The notes under the pieces: generated by a model
Database searches by the model: none
What the model saw: only the letters and a program-made list of their open reading frames with translations
What the model was told of the DNA's origin: nothing
Shown here: positions 58,801 through 64,000 of the stretch, one piece after another
Layout of the letters: every line of letters begins with the position of its first letter
Position numbering within the stretch: the stretch's first letter is position 1
Program-made: the position numbers and the translations under genes
Source of the DNA: Typha latifolia
Taxonomy: Eukaryota; Streptophyta; Magnoliopsida; Poales; Typhaceae
Length of the DNA: 64,000 nt
NCBI GenBank assembly: GCA_019914945.1
Contig: CM034099.1
Coordinates: 13,715,001 to 13,779,000 of the forward strand
Direction of reading: 5' to 3'

Positions 58801-59973
58801 AACTTCAACATTTTCCTGTGGTAATGTTCGGTTGAAACTATTGCAGTGCAAAACTGGCTTTGGCCTACTGTGCTGCATGATGACTTGCATTTGGTATTGT
58901 TTTTTTTTCTCCACACTGCAGATAATATGCAACAAAGTAAGAGAAGGCAACCAAAGATTTGTACGACTAAAGGAGGGTGATCCTAGAGGCCGCCATGTTG
59001 TTATAGTTGATGATCTGGTGCAATCTGGTGGTACTCTCATTGAATGCCAGGTATGAAACACTCATCAGCATGTTATTTGCTGGTGTTTCTTTTTGGTCCC
59101 TGCTTTTGTAGCATTAGAGTGCTTCATGGATACACTAACTTCTTCGGAAGTTAAATGCAAAGTTAAATGACAGTTTTCTTTGGTTTAGAAAGTATTAGCA
59201 GCTCATGGAGCAGCAAAGATTAGCGCCTATGTGACCCATGGTATCTTCCCTAATCAGTCGTGGGAGAGATTTCAGTACGACAATGGAGGTACGAATCTGC
59301 TTCACCTGATGTACATTGCAGAAATGGTTGACCAATTTACTTTTTTCTTGTATGGTAGTTTGATCTAATTTGAACTTAGTTTTACACTTATTCTAGATTC
59401 TGGCATTGTCGATTTGAAGATCGAGTTTCTAGTTAAATATCTTACACTTTTTCTTGTATGCTTCCATTAATTCCAGAGAATCTTGGAATTCTTATGATTT
59501 TATGTTCTGCAAGCATCCTGTTCAACTGTTCCCTCCCTTTCCCCCCTTGTTGCGTCCTATAGGAGGTCCCTCTCATATGGGGGATGCCACAGGAAAGGTG
59601 GGAAAGGATGGAACATGTCTTTCTGCACTCTTGTGCTTTGAACATGTAGCAAGATCTTGAAGCTATGTAATTACTTCCCGCTTCCCTCATGGCAGTTGCT
59701 TCTCACAAGTACATGAGAAACATGTGACCAAAAAGTATCTGGGCATATATTACAATGCATTAACAGCAGTCTTTTATTACATTTTATATGGTTTGTATCA
59801 AATATGATAACCACTTGCTTCCATTTTGTACTGTTTCAGTGGGTCCAGAGCATGGGATGAGCAACTTCTGGATTACTGATTCCTGCCCCCTTACGGTTAA
59901 GGAGGTTCAAAACAGACCTCCCTTTGAAGTCCTCAGCCTTGCTGGTTCCATTGCTGCGGCCCTTCAAGTGTAG
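22442..59973 (+). CDS. PRS3/PRS4: Class II ribose-phosphate pyrophosphokinase (PRPP synthetase), 7 exons
   Basis: Makes 5-phosphoribosyl-1-diphosphate from ribose 5-phosphate and ATP, the entry metabolite for nucleotide, histidine and tryptophan synthesis. Exons: 22442-22833, 57851-58166, 58253-58348, 58752-58820, 58922-59050, 59189-59288, 59840-59973. All introns are GT...AG, and the exons join in frame to 1236 nt (411 aa). Residues 1-97 are a Pro/Ser/basic leader, probably an organelle transit peptide. The catalytic part starts near [11 protein letters not shown] (about residue 99). The PRPP-binding loop [13 protein letters not shown] is at residues 317-329, and the C terminus is [12 protein letters not shown]. 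Family knowledge: class II plant enzymes (PRS3/PRS4) are phosphate-independent. An in-frame TAG at 22421-22423 supports the first ATG; a second in-frame Met at residue 77 (22670) could give a cytosolic form. Oddities are intron 1 (35 kb) and Pro instead of the usual Gln at residue 236 (HALP for HALQ). I see no stop or frameshift, so it is probably functional. Confidence 0.93.
23107..24000 (-). repeat. TTCGAACG-family LTR, copy 5 (3' LTR)
   Basis: Minus orientation, running from about TGAGATGATTCGG at 24000 to GGTCATAACA at 23107. Shares the AAGGGCGTAAATA block with copies 2-4. Confidence 0.65.
24319..25640 (-). pseudogene. Ty3/gypsy gag - zinc knuckle - protease pseudogene
   Basis: Minus strand. 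Gag (25600-25030): AEQFFKY-like start, [19 protein letters not shown], then [17 protein letters not shown] and [10 protein letters not shown]. Zinc-knuckle-like [16 protein letters not shown] (about 24840). Protease end (24537-24319): [20 protein letters not shown] and [11 protein letters not shown] tandem duplication breaks the frame after gag, and the DTGS active site is not intact. Confidence 0.75.
24965..25223. repeat. Tandem duplication of about 129 bp in gag
   Basis: Two copies starting ATACGCGATATAT (24965 and 25093) and ending CATCACCTGGGCA, almost identical, differing by a few substitutions and 2 bp of AT. It lies downstream of gag on the minus strand and repeats its end. Confidence 0.85.
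26037..26728 (-). repeat. TTCGAACG-family LTR, copy 6 (5' LTR)
   Basis: Minus orientation, begins TGATGTGATCTGGG at 26728. It lacks about 160 bp at its 3' end compared with copy 5, and no primer site follows. Confidence 0.65.
27843..29885 (-). pseudogene. hAT transposase pseudogene (BED, DUF659, hAT-C)
   Basis: Minus strand, in order: BED-type start [20 protein letters not shown] (about 29870), [40 protein letters not shown] and [20 protein letters not shown] (29360-29200), a DUF659-like TSIVYDG and [15 protein letters not shown] (about 29150), a decayed FNFVLN segment (28890), and the C-terminal dimerisation region [26 protein letters not shown] (about 27890). Stops and frameshifts throughout, plus an internal tandem duplication at 29300-29530. 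Inactive. Confidence 0.8.
29301..29530. repeat. Tandem duplication of about 115 bp inside the hAT pseudogene
   Basis: GTATAAGACTTAATATAATA at 29301 and its near copy at 29416, each followed by AGAACATTCTAGCAATTTCA and ending in a TATTAAAT word. Confidence 0.85.
29885..30275 (+). pseudogene. ycf1 (fragment): Nuclear plastid DNA: fragment of chloroplast ycf1 (TIC214)
   Basis: An open + frame encodes [50 protein letters not shown] and [17 protein letters not shown]. This is the C-terminal part of the chloroplast-encoded protein translocon component Ycf1 (commonly FxDWMGMNEE and NLEPWFFPEFV). The end is diverged after FVLLFDTS. With no start or flanking plastid genes, it is a transferred fragment, not a gene. 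It abuts the hAT BED domain in the opposite direction. Confidence 0.82.
31190..31575 (-). pseudogene. Ty3/gypsy gag fragment
   Basis: Minus strand: [20 protein letters not shown], then [31 protein letters not shown] and ERDAQWCQ. This is the plant gypsy gag pattern (AEQFFxFQxTPxxxKVxLAxFHLxGxAQxW). It has a stop at the Gln-Trp step and is cut off by the hAT relic near 31160. Confidence 0.7.
31580..31982 (-). repeat. 5' LTR of the 22984-31982 gypsy element
   Basis: 403 bp, TGGTGTATAATC...GATGTAACA. The blocks TTTAGACTTCCCTATTT and TCCAAAGCAATTTTTGAATG recur in the left LTR at about 23020 and 26750. Confidence 0.75.
31988..32629. other. Apparent original intron sequence
   Basis: Unique-looking AT-rich sequence between the gypsy element's target duplication and the next transposon end. 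No domain or repeat was recognised. Confidence 0.4.
32641..33911. other. Interior of candidate DNA transposon, no gene seen
   Basis: AT-rich, no domain recognised on either strand. Short repeated words such as AGGAAACC/TTAGGAAA recur at 32990-33270. Confidence 0.35.
33912..35955 (-). mobile_element. Solo LTR, 2.0 kb
   Basis: TGTCACGACTCG...GGTTCTTACA with a perfect 5-bp duplication CTCAT (33907-33911, 35956-35960). The likely orientation is minus, because the minus strand has CTATAAATTAAG at about 35830 followed by a CT-rich leader. The interior at 35150-35590 is GC-rich and gives several overlapping frames on both strands, none with a recognisable domain. No primer site or gag/pol. Confidence 0.8.
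35961..36462. other. Interior of candidate DNA transposon, no gene recognised
   Basis: Lies between two solo LTRs. No domain could be named in six frames. Confidence 0.3.
36468..38263. mobile_element. Solo LTR, TGTCATGC family, 1.8 kb
   Basis: TGTCATGCTCCAATTTGGGA...TTTGGATTGTCACA, with imperfect flanks TTAAT/TTTAT. Same family as 54254-55589: both open with TGTCATGCYCCAAT, GGGAACATGA and AAATYTGGAG-like words and end ATTTTGG.TTGT.ACA. No coding region. Confidence 0.65.
38264..39599. other. Interior of candidate DNA transposon, 5' of the BED finger
   Basis: No protein domain recognised. A CT-rich stretch at 39180-39260 and a following G/C-richer block ending GGTGAGTTT near 39370 could be a leader exon of the transposase gene. 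This is inference only. Confidence 0.3.
39600..39830 (+). pseudogene. BED zinc-finger fragment of a hAT transposase
   Basis: + strand: [16 protein letters not shown], then KCNWCGK and, after a frameshift, [13 protein letters not shown]. The order C-x2-C then H is that of the BED finger starting many plant hAT transposases (xGWxYxxxxxxxKxxCNxCGK...SGGVxRLKxHLA). It is cut off by the gypsy LTR at 39876. Confidence 0.6.
39876..40200 (+). repeat. 5' LTR of the split gypsy element
   Basis: AGGTGGGGACAC (T to A at the first base compared with the sister LTR's TGGTGGGGACACC) to TTGTCCTGCATCA. Matches the reverse complement of 44102-44422 and 50604-50925. Confidence 0.8.
40017..40026 (+). promoter_or_regulatory. 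LTR TATA box
   Basis: TATATAAAAG inside the LTR, downstream of the palindrome TGACTAGTCA (about 39962-39971). Both are kept in the antisense sister LTRs (for example CTTTTATATAGG near 50796). Confidence 0.6.
40201..40215 (+). other. Primer-binding site (decayed)
   Basis: GCTTTGGTATTATAG directly after the LTR. The sister copy keeps GCTTTGGTATCAAAGC on the minus strand at about 50588-50603. Confidence 0.65.
40590..41770 (+). other. Gypsy leader: about 20-bp repeats and GC-rich block
   Basis: 40600-40750 has about eight units of TTAGTTTCCATAATTTTGGG-like sequence. 41040-41560 is C/G-rich with CTGC/GCCGC runs, giving 200-codon frames of Ala/His/Pro/Leu low complexity. The same two blocks occur in the sister copy at 49980-50160 and 49160-49690. 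The low-complexity frames are not conserved as one protein and are not called as a gene. Confidence 0.55.
41993..43980 (+). pseudogene. Gypsy gag and protease of the split copy
   Basis: Starts [13 protein letters not shown]. Then [25 protein letters not shown] (about 42415-42490), [11 protein letters not shown] (42716), decayed knuckle CYKCRQ-like to about 43110, and protease [20 protein letters not shown] (about 43350) with the catalytic DSG kept. It ends with [20 protein letters not shown] before reverse transcriptase. Many stops and frameshifts. 43975-44100 is a short tandem duplication (CACACTATCGAATGAGCCCC, twice). Confidence 0.8.
44102..44422 (-). repeat. 3' LTR of antisense gypsy element
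   Basis: 321 bp, + strand TGATGCAGGACAATGTC...GTGTCCCCACCA. Confidence 0.9.
44430..48708 (-). pseudogene. Gag-pol polyprotein pseudogene of the antisense gypsy element
   Basis: Minus strand. Gag from [13 protein letters not shown] (48700), [20 protein letters not shown] (48280), [20 protein letters not shown] (47960). Knuckle [14 protein letters not shown] (about 47630). Protease [18 protein letters not shown] (47350; catalytic DSG now DNG). [22 protein letters not shown] (46490) and [20 protein letters not shown] (46290). RNase [19 protein letters not shown] (45860) to [10 protein letters not shown] (45540). Integrase finger and core are mostly deleted near 45300, joining to [19 protein letters not shown] sequence. 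It ends with a chromodomain-like [20 protein letters not shown] (about 44560). At least five frame breaks. The chromodomain places it in the chromovirus clade, by family knowledge. Confidence 0.88.
48980..50600 (-). other. Leader of the antisense gypsy element
   Basis: From primer site to gag: a T-rich run (50255-50325), 20-bp-type AATTTTAGGG...repeats at 49980-50160, then a GC-rich low-complexity block at 49160-49690. It is collinear with the leader at 40216-41990. No domain recognised. Confidence 0.6.
50604..50925 (-). repeat. 5' LTR of antisense gypsy element
   Basis: 322 bp, + strand TGATGCAGGACAACGTC...GTGTCCCCACTA, next to the primer site on its left. Confidence 0.9.
50931..53985 (+). 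pseudogene. Gypsy reverse transcriptase, RNase H and integrase of the split copy
   Basis: [22 protein letters not shown] and [20 protein letters not shown] (51180-51360). RNase [19 protein letters not shown] (about 52080) to [11 protein letters not shown] (52400). Integrase: [20 protein letters not shown] with a QCRTC finger (52915-53030), a decayed core (first Asp of DVSMDF changed to Tyr; SDRD region lost), then [20 protein letters not shown] (53335) and the C-terminal domain to [15 protein letters not shown] (53880). Several stops. Confidence 0.85.
51538..52563 (+). repeat. Scrambled duplications within the split gypsy pol
   Basis: Block A (CGAAATATTCATGATGTGCG onward) is at 51538-51690 and again at 51866-52020. 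Block B (TCACTGGGTTTGACAAAAGC...TAGTTCTTGGGATC) is at 51738-51866 and 52438-52563. The order is A-B-A'-...-B'. Confidence 0.85.
53986..54253 (-). other. Internal stub next to a minus-sense LTR, with primer site
   Basis: AT-rich. Its right end, minus strand TGGTATTAGAGCC (about 54237-54250), is a near-match to the initiator tRNA-Met primer site, so the LTR to its right is a 5' LTR in the minus sense. No coding sequence. Confidence 0.5.
54254..55589 (-). mobile_element. 5' LTR of a truncated element, TGTCATGC family
   Basis: TGTCATGCCCCAATCCGGGA...TTTTGGGTTGTTACA, same family as 36468-38263, with a primer-site remnant on its left. The 3' LTR and internal genes are absent here. Confidence 0.65.
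55590..56146 (+). other. Right-hand interior of candidate DNA transposon
   Basis: The + frame from 55600 has a Tyr-rich, stop-containing reading that might be a decayed transposase tail, but no domain can be named. Ends at the inverted end TCCGATAATGGGAACC. Confidence 0.3.
56147..57850 (+). other. 3' part of PRS intron 1
   Basis: AT-rich, with no recognisable transposon domain or terminal repeat, ending in the exon 2 acceptor. Probably the largest surviving piece of the original intron. Open frames here (for example 56430-56738 minus) have no recognisable product. Confidence 0.45.
57851..58166 (+). CDS. PRS3/PRS4: PRS exon 2
   Basis: The acceptor TTTCCAG|G follows the 35 kb intron. It encodes [20 protein letters not shown], then the conserved [20 protein letters not shown] and [17 protein letters not shown]. 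The frame joins exon 1 exactly. The donor CCG|GTAGGT lacks the usual A at -2; using the next GT (58171) would shift the frame. Confidence 0.92.
58253..58348 (+). CDS. PRS3/PRS4: PRS exon 3
   Basis: Thirty-two whole codons beginning [18 protein letters not shown], between acceptor AATCAG and donor GTGAGT. Collinear with the family. Confidence 0.9.
58752..58820 (+). CDS. PRS3/PRS4: PRS exon 4
   Basis: Twenty-three whole codons: [19 protein letters not shown] and on to HFPV. Acceptor CTCAG, donor GTAATG. Confidence 0.9.
58922..59050 (+). CDS. PRS3/PRS4: PRS exon 5 (PRPP-binding loop)
   Basis: Forty-three whole codons. Holds the phosphoribosyltransferase-type PRPP loop [13 protein letters not shown], with the two Asp residues (321, 322) that contact the ribose hydroxyls in this fold. 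Acceptor CTGCAG, donor GTATGA. Confidence 0.92.
59189..59288 (+). CDS. PRS3/PRS4: PRS exon 6
   Basis: Encodes [20 protein letters not shown] and on to WERFQYDNG. It ends one base into a codon (G|GTACGA), and exon 7 completes this as Val. Confidence 0.9.
59840..59973 (+). CDS. PRS3/PRS4: PRS exon 7 with stop
   Basis: Encodes [20 protein letters not shown], then the typical C terminus [18 protein letters not shown] and TAG. Acceptor TTTCAG. Confidence 0.92.
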
Positions 59974-60439
59974 TGGCATCTGGCTCAGAATTTTCTTTCT
60001 CCATCTCCCTTTAAACTGTTGCATTCTTTATTTCTACAAATCATTAGTGCTTTAATCATGAAGTTCATCTTGTTATAATTTTCTTAAATCAGTTTTGAGT
60101 AAACAACTATTGCTGGTTTACCTGGTTTGCTGGCACTTCTTAAGTAGATATTACGGCCTTGGTGAGATCCCGCTGAGATTTACGTGTCTTTTTATTCGTT
60201 TTCTTTATAGAGGAATTCAGCGCACAAGCTTCTTTCGCTGATGTAAAAGTGGAAGTACTGAAATGAAAAAAGACGAAAGAGAAAATGTAGAAGTAGAGTA
60301 ATCCAAGGTTTGCAGATAATTTATCACAGGAAGAAAAATCCATTGAAGGAAGAAAAATCATCTTGTCCGTTTGAGATAAAACAGAACAATGCCAAATCGA
60401 AGATGCAAAAAAACCCAAATGCATTTTTTCTCTCCCTCT
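59974..60439 (+). other. PRS 3' flank, probable 3' UTR
   Basis: AT-rich noncoding sequence directly after the stop codon. No canonical AATAAA stands out and the cleavage site cannot be fixed by eye. A minus-strand open frame across 60140-60424 has no recognisable domain and is taken as chance. Confidence 0.4.
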
Positions 60440-60700
60440 TCAAAATTTTGTTGTTGCATTCTTTTTAGATGTTTTGCCATCTGTTTGAAATCCGTCCACA
60501 TCTCCACGAAGTTGAATGTGATTGGATCCAAACTTTGAAGCCATTGGGTTCGGTCCTTAGAGAGCCAATAGGTGAAGATCCAATGTGAAAGAGTGGCCTT
60601 AATACTTTAAAAGTGAACCCCATGGCATACACCGCTCTCTTGTAATATTGTGCCATCTCCAATTGCCATTTCAAAGTTTGTGGTTGGCTATGATGTCAAT
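60440..60700 (-). pseudogene. Ty3/gypsy protease fragment
   Basis: Minus strand: FTLDLHLLALKDRTQWLQSL then DPITFNFVEM, with the VDVMLG step deleted. Resembles the protease end at 24319-24537. No adjoining domains in this orientation. Confidence 0.5.
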
Positions 60701-60929
60701 GTAATCCTTTGTTGACTAACCATTCATCTAAGTGTGTGCTTTCAGTGTCGATGAGTATTAATATTGTATGCTTCTTTATACTTGCAAGGAGTGTATGCGG
60801 AGATATCAATGCAAGTATACTTGGGAACCACCGCACCAAAAACTCTTCTAAGTGGGTGGTGGGTGGTGAAATCAATAAGTATTGTGTACATATACTCATT
60901 GGTTCGAGTAGTACACAACCTATTGGATA

Positions 60930-62820
60930 AGAGGTTGGTTTAGAGGTTAAGATTAGAGCTAGAGTCGACGTCGAGATTCGAGGTGGCCATTGACAACACC
61001 TCCAAGTTATAGGTGGGTAGCCTATGTTGCCGAGTGGAAATCAAAGTACAAAGCCATGAAATCATTGTGGACCTATACCCTCTTGCACTCAGGGGTGCCT
61101 ACATCATCCTAAGCACCCAATGGTTGTAGAGTTTAGCGATAGTAGGGGCGGAAGGTGTAGTAGCTTGATGGTGTTAAAGGATAGCCAGCTCCAACCTTTC
61201 AACCAATGATAGGGCTACTAGGAGTGCACGAGACGGCTTACTTGCAGTTATCTCCCGTTGTACCAGGGAAGTTTACAAGCTCTGGTATGGCTTTGGAATT
61301 AATTCAATTGCTAACTAGATTTTCTGTTTATTTGAAGAACCAAAAGGACTACCACCGGCTAATAATTCATACCACCTCATAGAGATTATATAGGCACCCG
61401 CATGTCCAAAATGAGAAAATCACAAGGCTAGTAGTAGAGATGATGAATCTAAGTCAATACAACCAAGTCAGAGTGCATATTCATCGTTAGTTATGCTAGT
61501 TCAGAAGGATGGGACGTGGCATTTTTACGTTGACTACGGTGCACCAAATGCCAAAACCATCAAGAACCAGTACCCCATACCGGTGATAGAGGAGCTACTG
61601 GACGAGTTAGTGGGCGTAGCGTACTTCAGCAAAATAGATCTTTGAGTCGCCTACCACCAAATCAGGGTCCATTTCACCGATATACATAAAACAACATTCC
61701 GAACTCATGAAGGCTATTACGAGTTTCGAGTAATACCCATTGGTTTCACCAATGCACTAGCTACTTTTCAAACCTTAATTAATGACATGTTTAGTCCATT
61801 TCTGCGGTGGTATGTCCTAGGATTTTTTGATGACATATTAAAGCATCTTTGAGCAATGTTGAAGTTATTGGAGATCAATCCGCTAAAGGTGAAGATGTCT
61901 AAGTGCCTCTGGAGTCAGTGGAAGGTGGAACATTTGGGTCATATAATCTCATCGGATGTGGTGTCGGTCGACCCAAGAAAGGTGGCTTGCATGATTGGAC
62001 GGCCTCAACCTTGTACCATGCGAGAACTTTGATGATTCTTCGGCTTGATGAGATACTACTGGAGGTTTGTCGCTAGGTATGGCAAGATAGCTGCTTCTAT
62101 CACCGCCTTATTGAAGAAGGATGCCTTTGAATGGAGTGAAAAAGGCAATAGTAGCATTCGAAGAATTGAAGGCTGCTATGACGGCGGCTTCGGTTTTAGC
62201 TTACCAGACTTCTCTAAAACTTTTGTCATTGAATGTGCTGCATTAGAAAGGTAGACCTTCAGCATTCCTAAGCAAAGTCTTGACTGGAAAATCATAGCAA
62301 CTATCAACATATGAAAGAGAGATGTTGGCGATACTACATGCTGTAACTAAATGAAGGCCCTATTTAGTAGGTCTTCATTTCATTATCTGAACCGACTAGA
62401 GAAATCTCCCCTACTTCATGGATTGAAGGATATAAAATCGGCATAGCAAAGATGGGTCACAAAGTTACCAGGGTGTGACTATGAGTTGCAGTACAAGAAA
62501 AGGGCAGAAAATCAGGCTATTTCGACGAAGACAGTCTAGAAGATGATAGTGGGAGCTTATTAGGAAGAATTTGAGTGGGTGTCCAGCCTATGCACTCCAT
62601 TGTAGTTGGACCTACAGCTCAAATCGACATTCATCCCTAGCTTATAGGAGGACATTCAAGCCAACGTTCGAGTGCTGGGACCTATGGATCTGTGGCAAGT
62701 CATTGAGGATACGTTACTTATGGAGGACAAACATCAAATACTTTGATATGAACTGGGTTAGATCAGATCATATCATAGGGGCATTAAACTCGATGAACTT
62801 ATTTGCTTTAATAGTTTAGT
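60930..62820 (+). pseudogene. Decayed Ty3/gypsy pol (protease, RT, RNase H)
   Basis: + strand, frameshifted. Protease end IILSTQWL (about 61090). RT: LVMLVQKDGTWHFYVDYGAP (about 61490), [44 protein letters not shown] (61690), FFDDIL (61827). RT thumb/RNase H: HLGHIISSDVV, YYWRFVARYGKIAASITALL-KKDAFEWSE (62050-62140), DFSKTFVIECAA (62205), RWVTKLPGCDYELQYKKRAE-NQA (62450). The spacer before an integrase is poorly preserved. No integrase or LTR recognised. A different lineage from the intron-1 chromovirus, judged from the divergent RT. Confidence 0.8.
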
Positions 62821-64000
62821 TAGAGTCTTATTTGATTAGAATTTTATTTAATTAGTTAAATTCATATTTGTGCAGTTTTGAGAGAATATTCATTAGATAT
62901 TTATCTAAGGTCCAAGATTTATGAAACCAATTGGATAAGATCGATGACATTCTGATCTACAACTTTCACATTCAAAGTTTATCAAGATTTAGAGTCTATC
63001 TACAGCAGAACGAAGAGTAAACATAGTGCCGATTTTGTTTTATTTTTCTGGACGTGTTTTCTTTGTATTTGGTCTCTTTAGGGTCATATAAAATGTGTGT
63101 AGGCAGCCTATTTTGATTAAGCATTGATTATTTGGTTGAAAACTTTGGATCAATGTGTGTAGACAGCCTATTCTTTCCCTAGTTCTATAGTCTAATTTCT
63201 ATATCTCCTTCATATGGCTGTTCCCCCTTGTCCCTGAGGCCAACCCCCTGTTCCACCACTAGCGCATTCGTCTCGTTCTTCCCATCGACTTAGACTATTC
63301 ACATGCCAAATCTGCCACTGAAATAGTATCCAACACCTTGCTTAAGCCCAATCACCCATAATTTTTAGATTTGATGTCGAAACCATTTGAACCCCGATAT
63401 GTTTGTAACTGGAACGTATCAATTGGGTATTATAGCCACCTTACTTTGGATCACCATAGCACATACAAAATATATGGCATGTGGAGACTTGGTGACGACC
63501 AACCAACTGCTGGGCCCAGATAACACATCGAGATGATTCAAAAGAGTCAAGAAGAGATATGAGAAATTCTTGTCAATTGTTCAGGTACACACACATCATG
63601 TCGGAGGTTGGAACCGCAAGTTCCTCCACCGGTGACTCTACCTATTGTTGTTCCACCCATCCTGGTATAGTTCCTGTACCATGAAGACCCATTGCTGCCC
63701 AACCATGAATTAACCATAGTAGAACCCATACACCACAATGGTCTAATCGGAGTGCACCGGACCGGTTGTAAACACCCTCAAGTTTGGGGTGGATACACCC
63801 CTTGAGTGCACATCCCAAGACTTGGTCCCACCAAAGGCTGACCCTCAAGATGAAGAGCCACTAACTGAAAACACACCTCATCGGACGACTACGGCTGGAT
63901 CTGATCTGATGACACCTACGACTTTGACAAAACCACCTACAGTGATTATTTGGCTAGAGCCACCCGTGGATAGGGTGGACTATTGTGGTAGCCGAAATTC
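62821..64000. other. Unassigned sequence at the window end
   Basis: Follows the decayed gypsy pol. GTGTGTAGGCAGCCTATTTT near 63090 and GTGTGTAGACAGCCTATTCT near 63155 are two copies of one word. Frames on either strand from 63180 onward give no recognisable domain. It may be retroelement sequence, but this is unsupported. Confidence 0.3.

Noticed and set aside
59560..59660. Extra PRS exon within intron 6
   Set aside because: Exons 6 and 7 already join in frame to the expected family sequence, and the frame here matches nothing in the family.

Overview
This window is nuclear DNA of a flowering plant. The evidence is spliced exons with GT/AG borders, dense nested transposable elements (Ty3/gypsy LTR elements, hAT, Mutator-like), and a nuclear copy of chloroplast ycf1. 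Grass chloroplasts lack ycf1, so a grass is less likely; I cannot name the species. One host gene is recognisable: a class II ribose-phosphate pyrophosphokinase (PRPP synthetase, PRS3/PRS4 type) on the + strand. It has seven exons from 22442 to 59973 that join in frame to 411 codons plus stop. Its first intron is 35,017 bp and is almost entirely transposons.

Layout. 1-14.4 kb: repeats only. An LTR-like end at 2040 is followed by a TTCGAACG-rich LTR family, then two LTR-inside-LTR nests of a 3.1 kb LTR family in opposite orientation (inner copies 3659-6770 minus, 9555-12718 plus, each with a perfect 5-bp target duplication). About 15.17-22.27 kb: a dead Mutator-like element with inverted ends. 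On the minus strand it has transposase N- and C-terminal remnants and a plant mobile domain (PMD/MAIN-like) pseudogene. Two LTRs are inserted in it, and its right end stops about 170 bp before the PRS start codon. 22.4-60.0 kb: the PRS gene.

Intron 1 can be unpacked as insertions. A gypsy element at 22984-31982 (duplication ACTAA) contains a smaller gag-protease element (23107-26728) and a hAT relic (about 26.84-31.16 kb), which itself carries the ycf1 fragment. A second DNA-transposon relic is bounded by candidate inverted ends at 32630 and 56146, with a BED finger at 39.6 kb. It holds a solo LTR (33912-35955, duplication CTCAT), another solo LTR (36468-38263), and a chromovirus-type gypsy element. 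That element was split by a nearly complete sister copy inserted antisense into it (44102-50925, duplication GAGCC). A further LTR lies at 54254-55589. Removing these leaves about 2.5 kb of apparent original intron. 60.4-62.8 kb: decayed gypsy protease, reverse transcriptase and RNase H. 62.8-64 kb: nothing recognised.

The only gene likely to work is PRS, which would make PRPP for nucleotide, histidine and tryptophan synthesis. All transposon proteins seen carry stops, frameshifts or deletions. I found no new biological system. The most unusual things are the giant transposon-built intron in a housekeeping gene, the PMD-carrying Mutator-like element beside its promoter, and the head-on copies of one retroelement that could fold back within the intron transcript.
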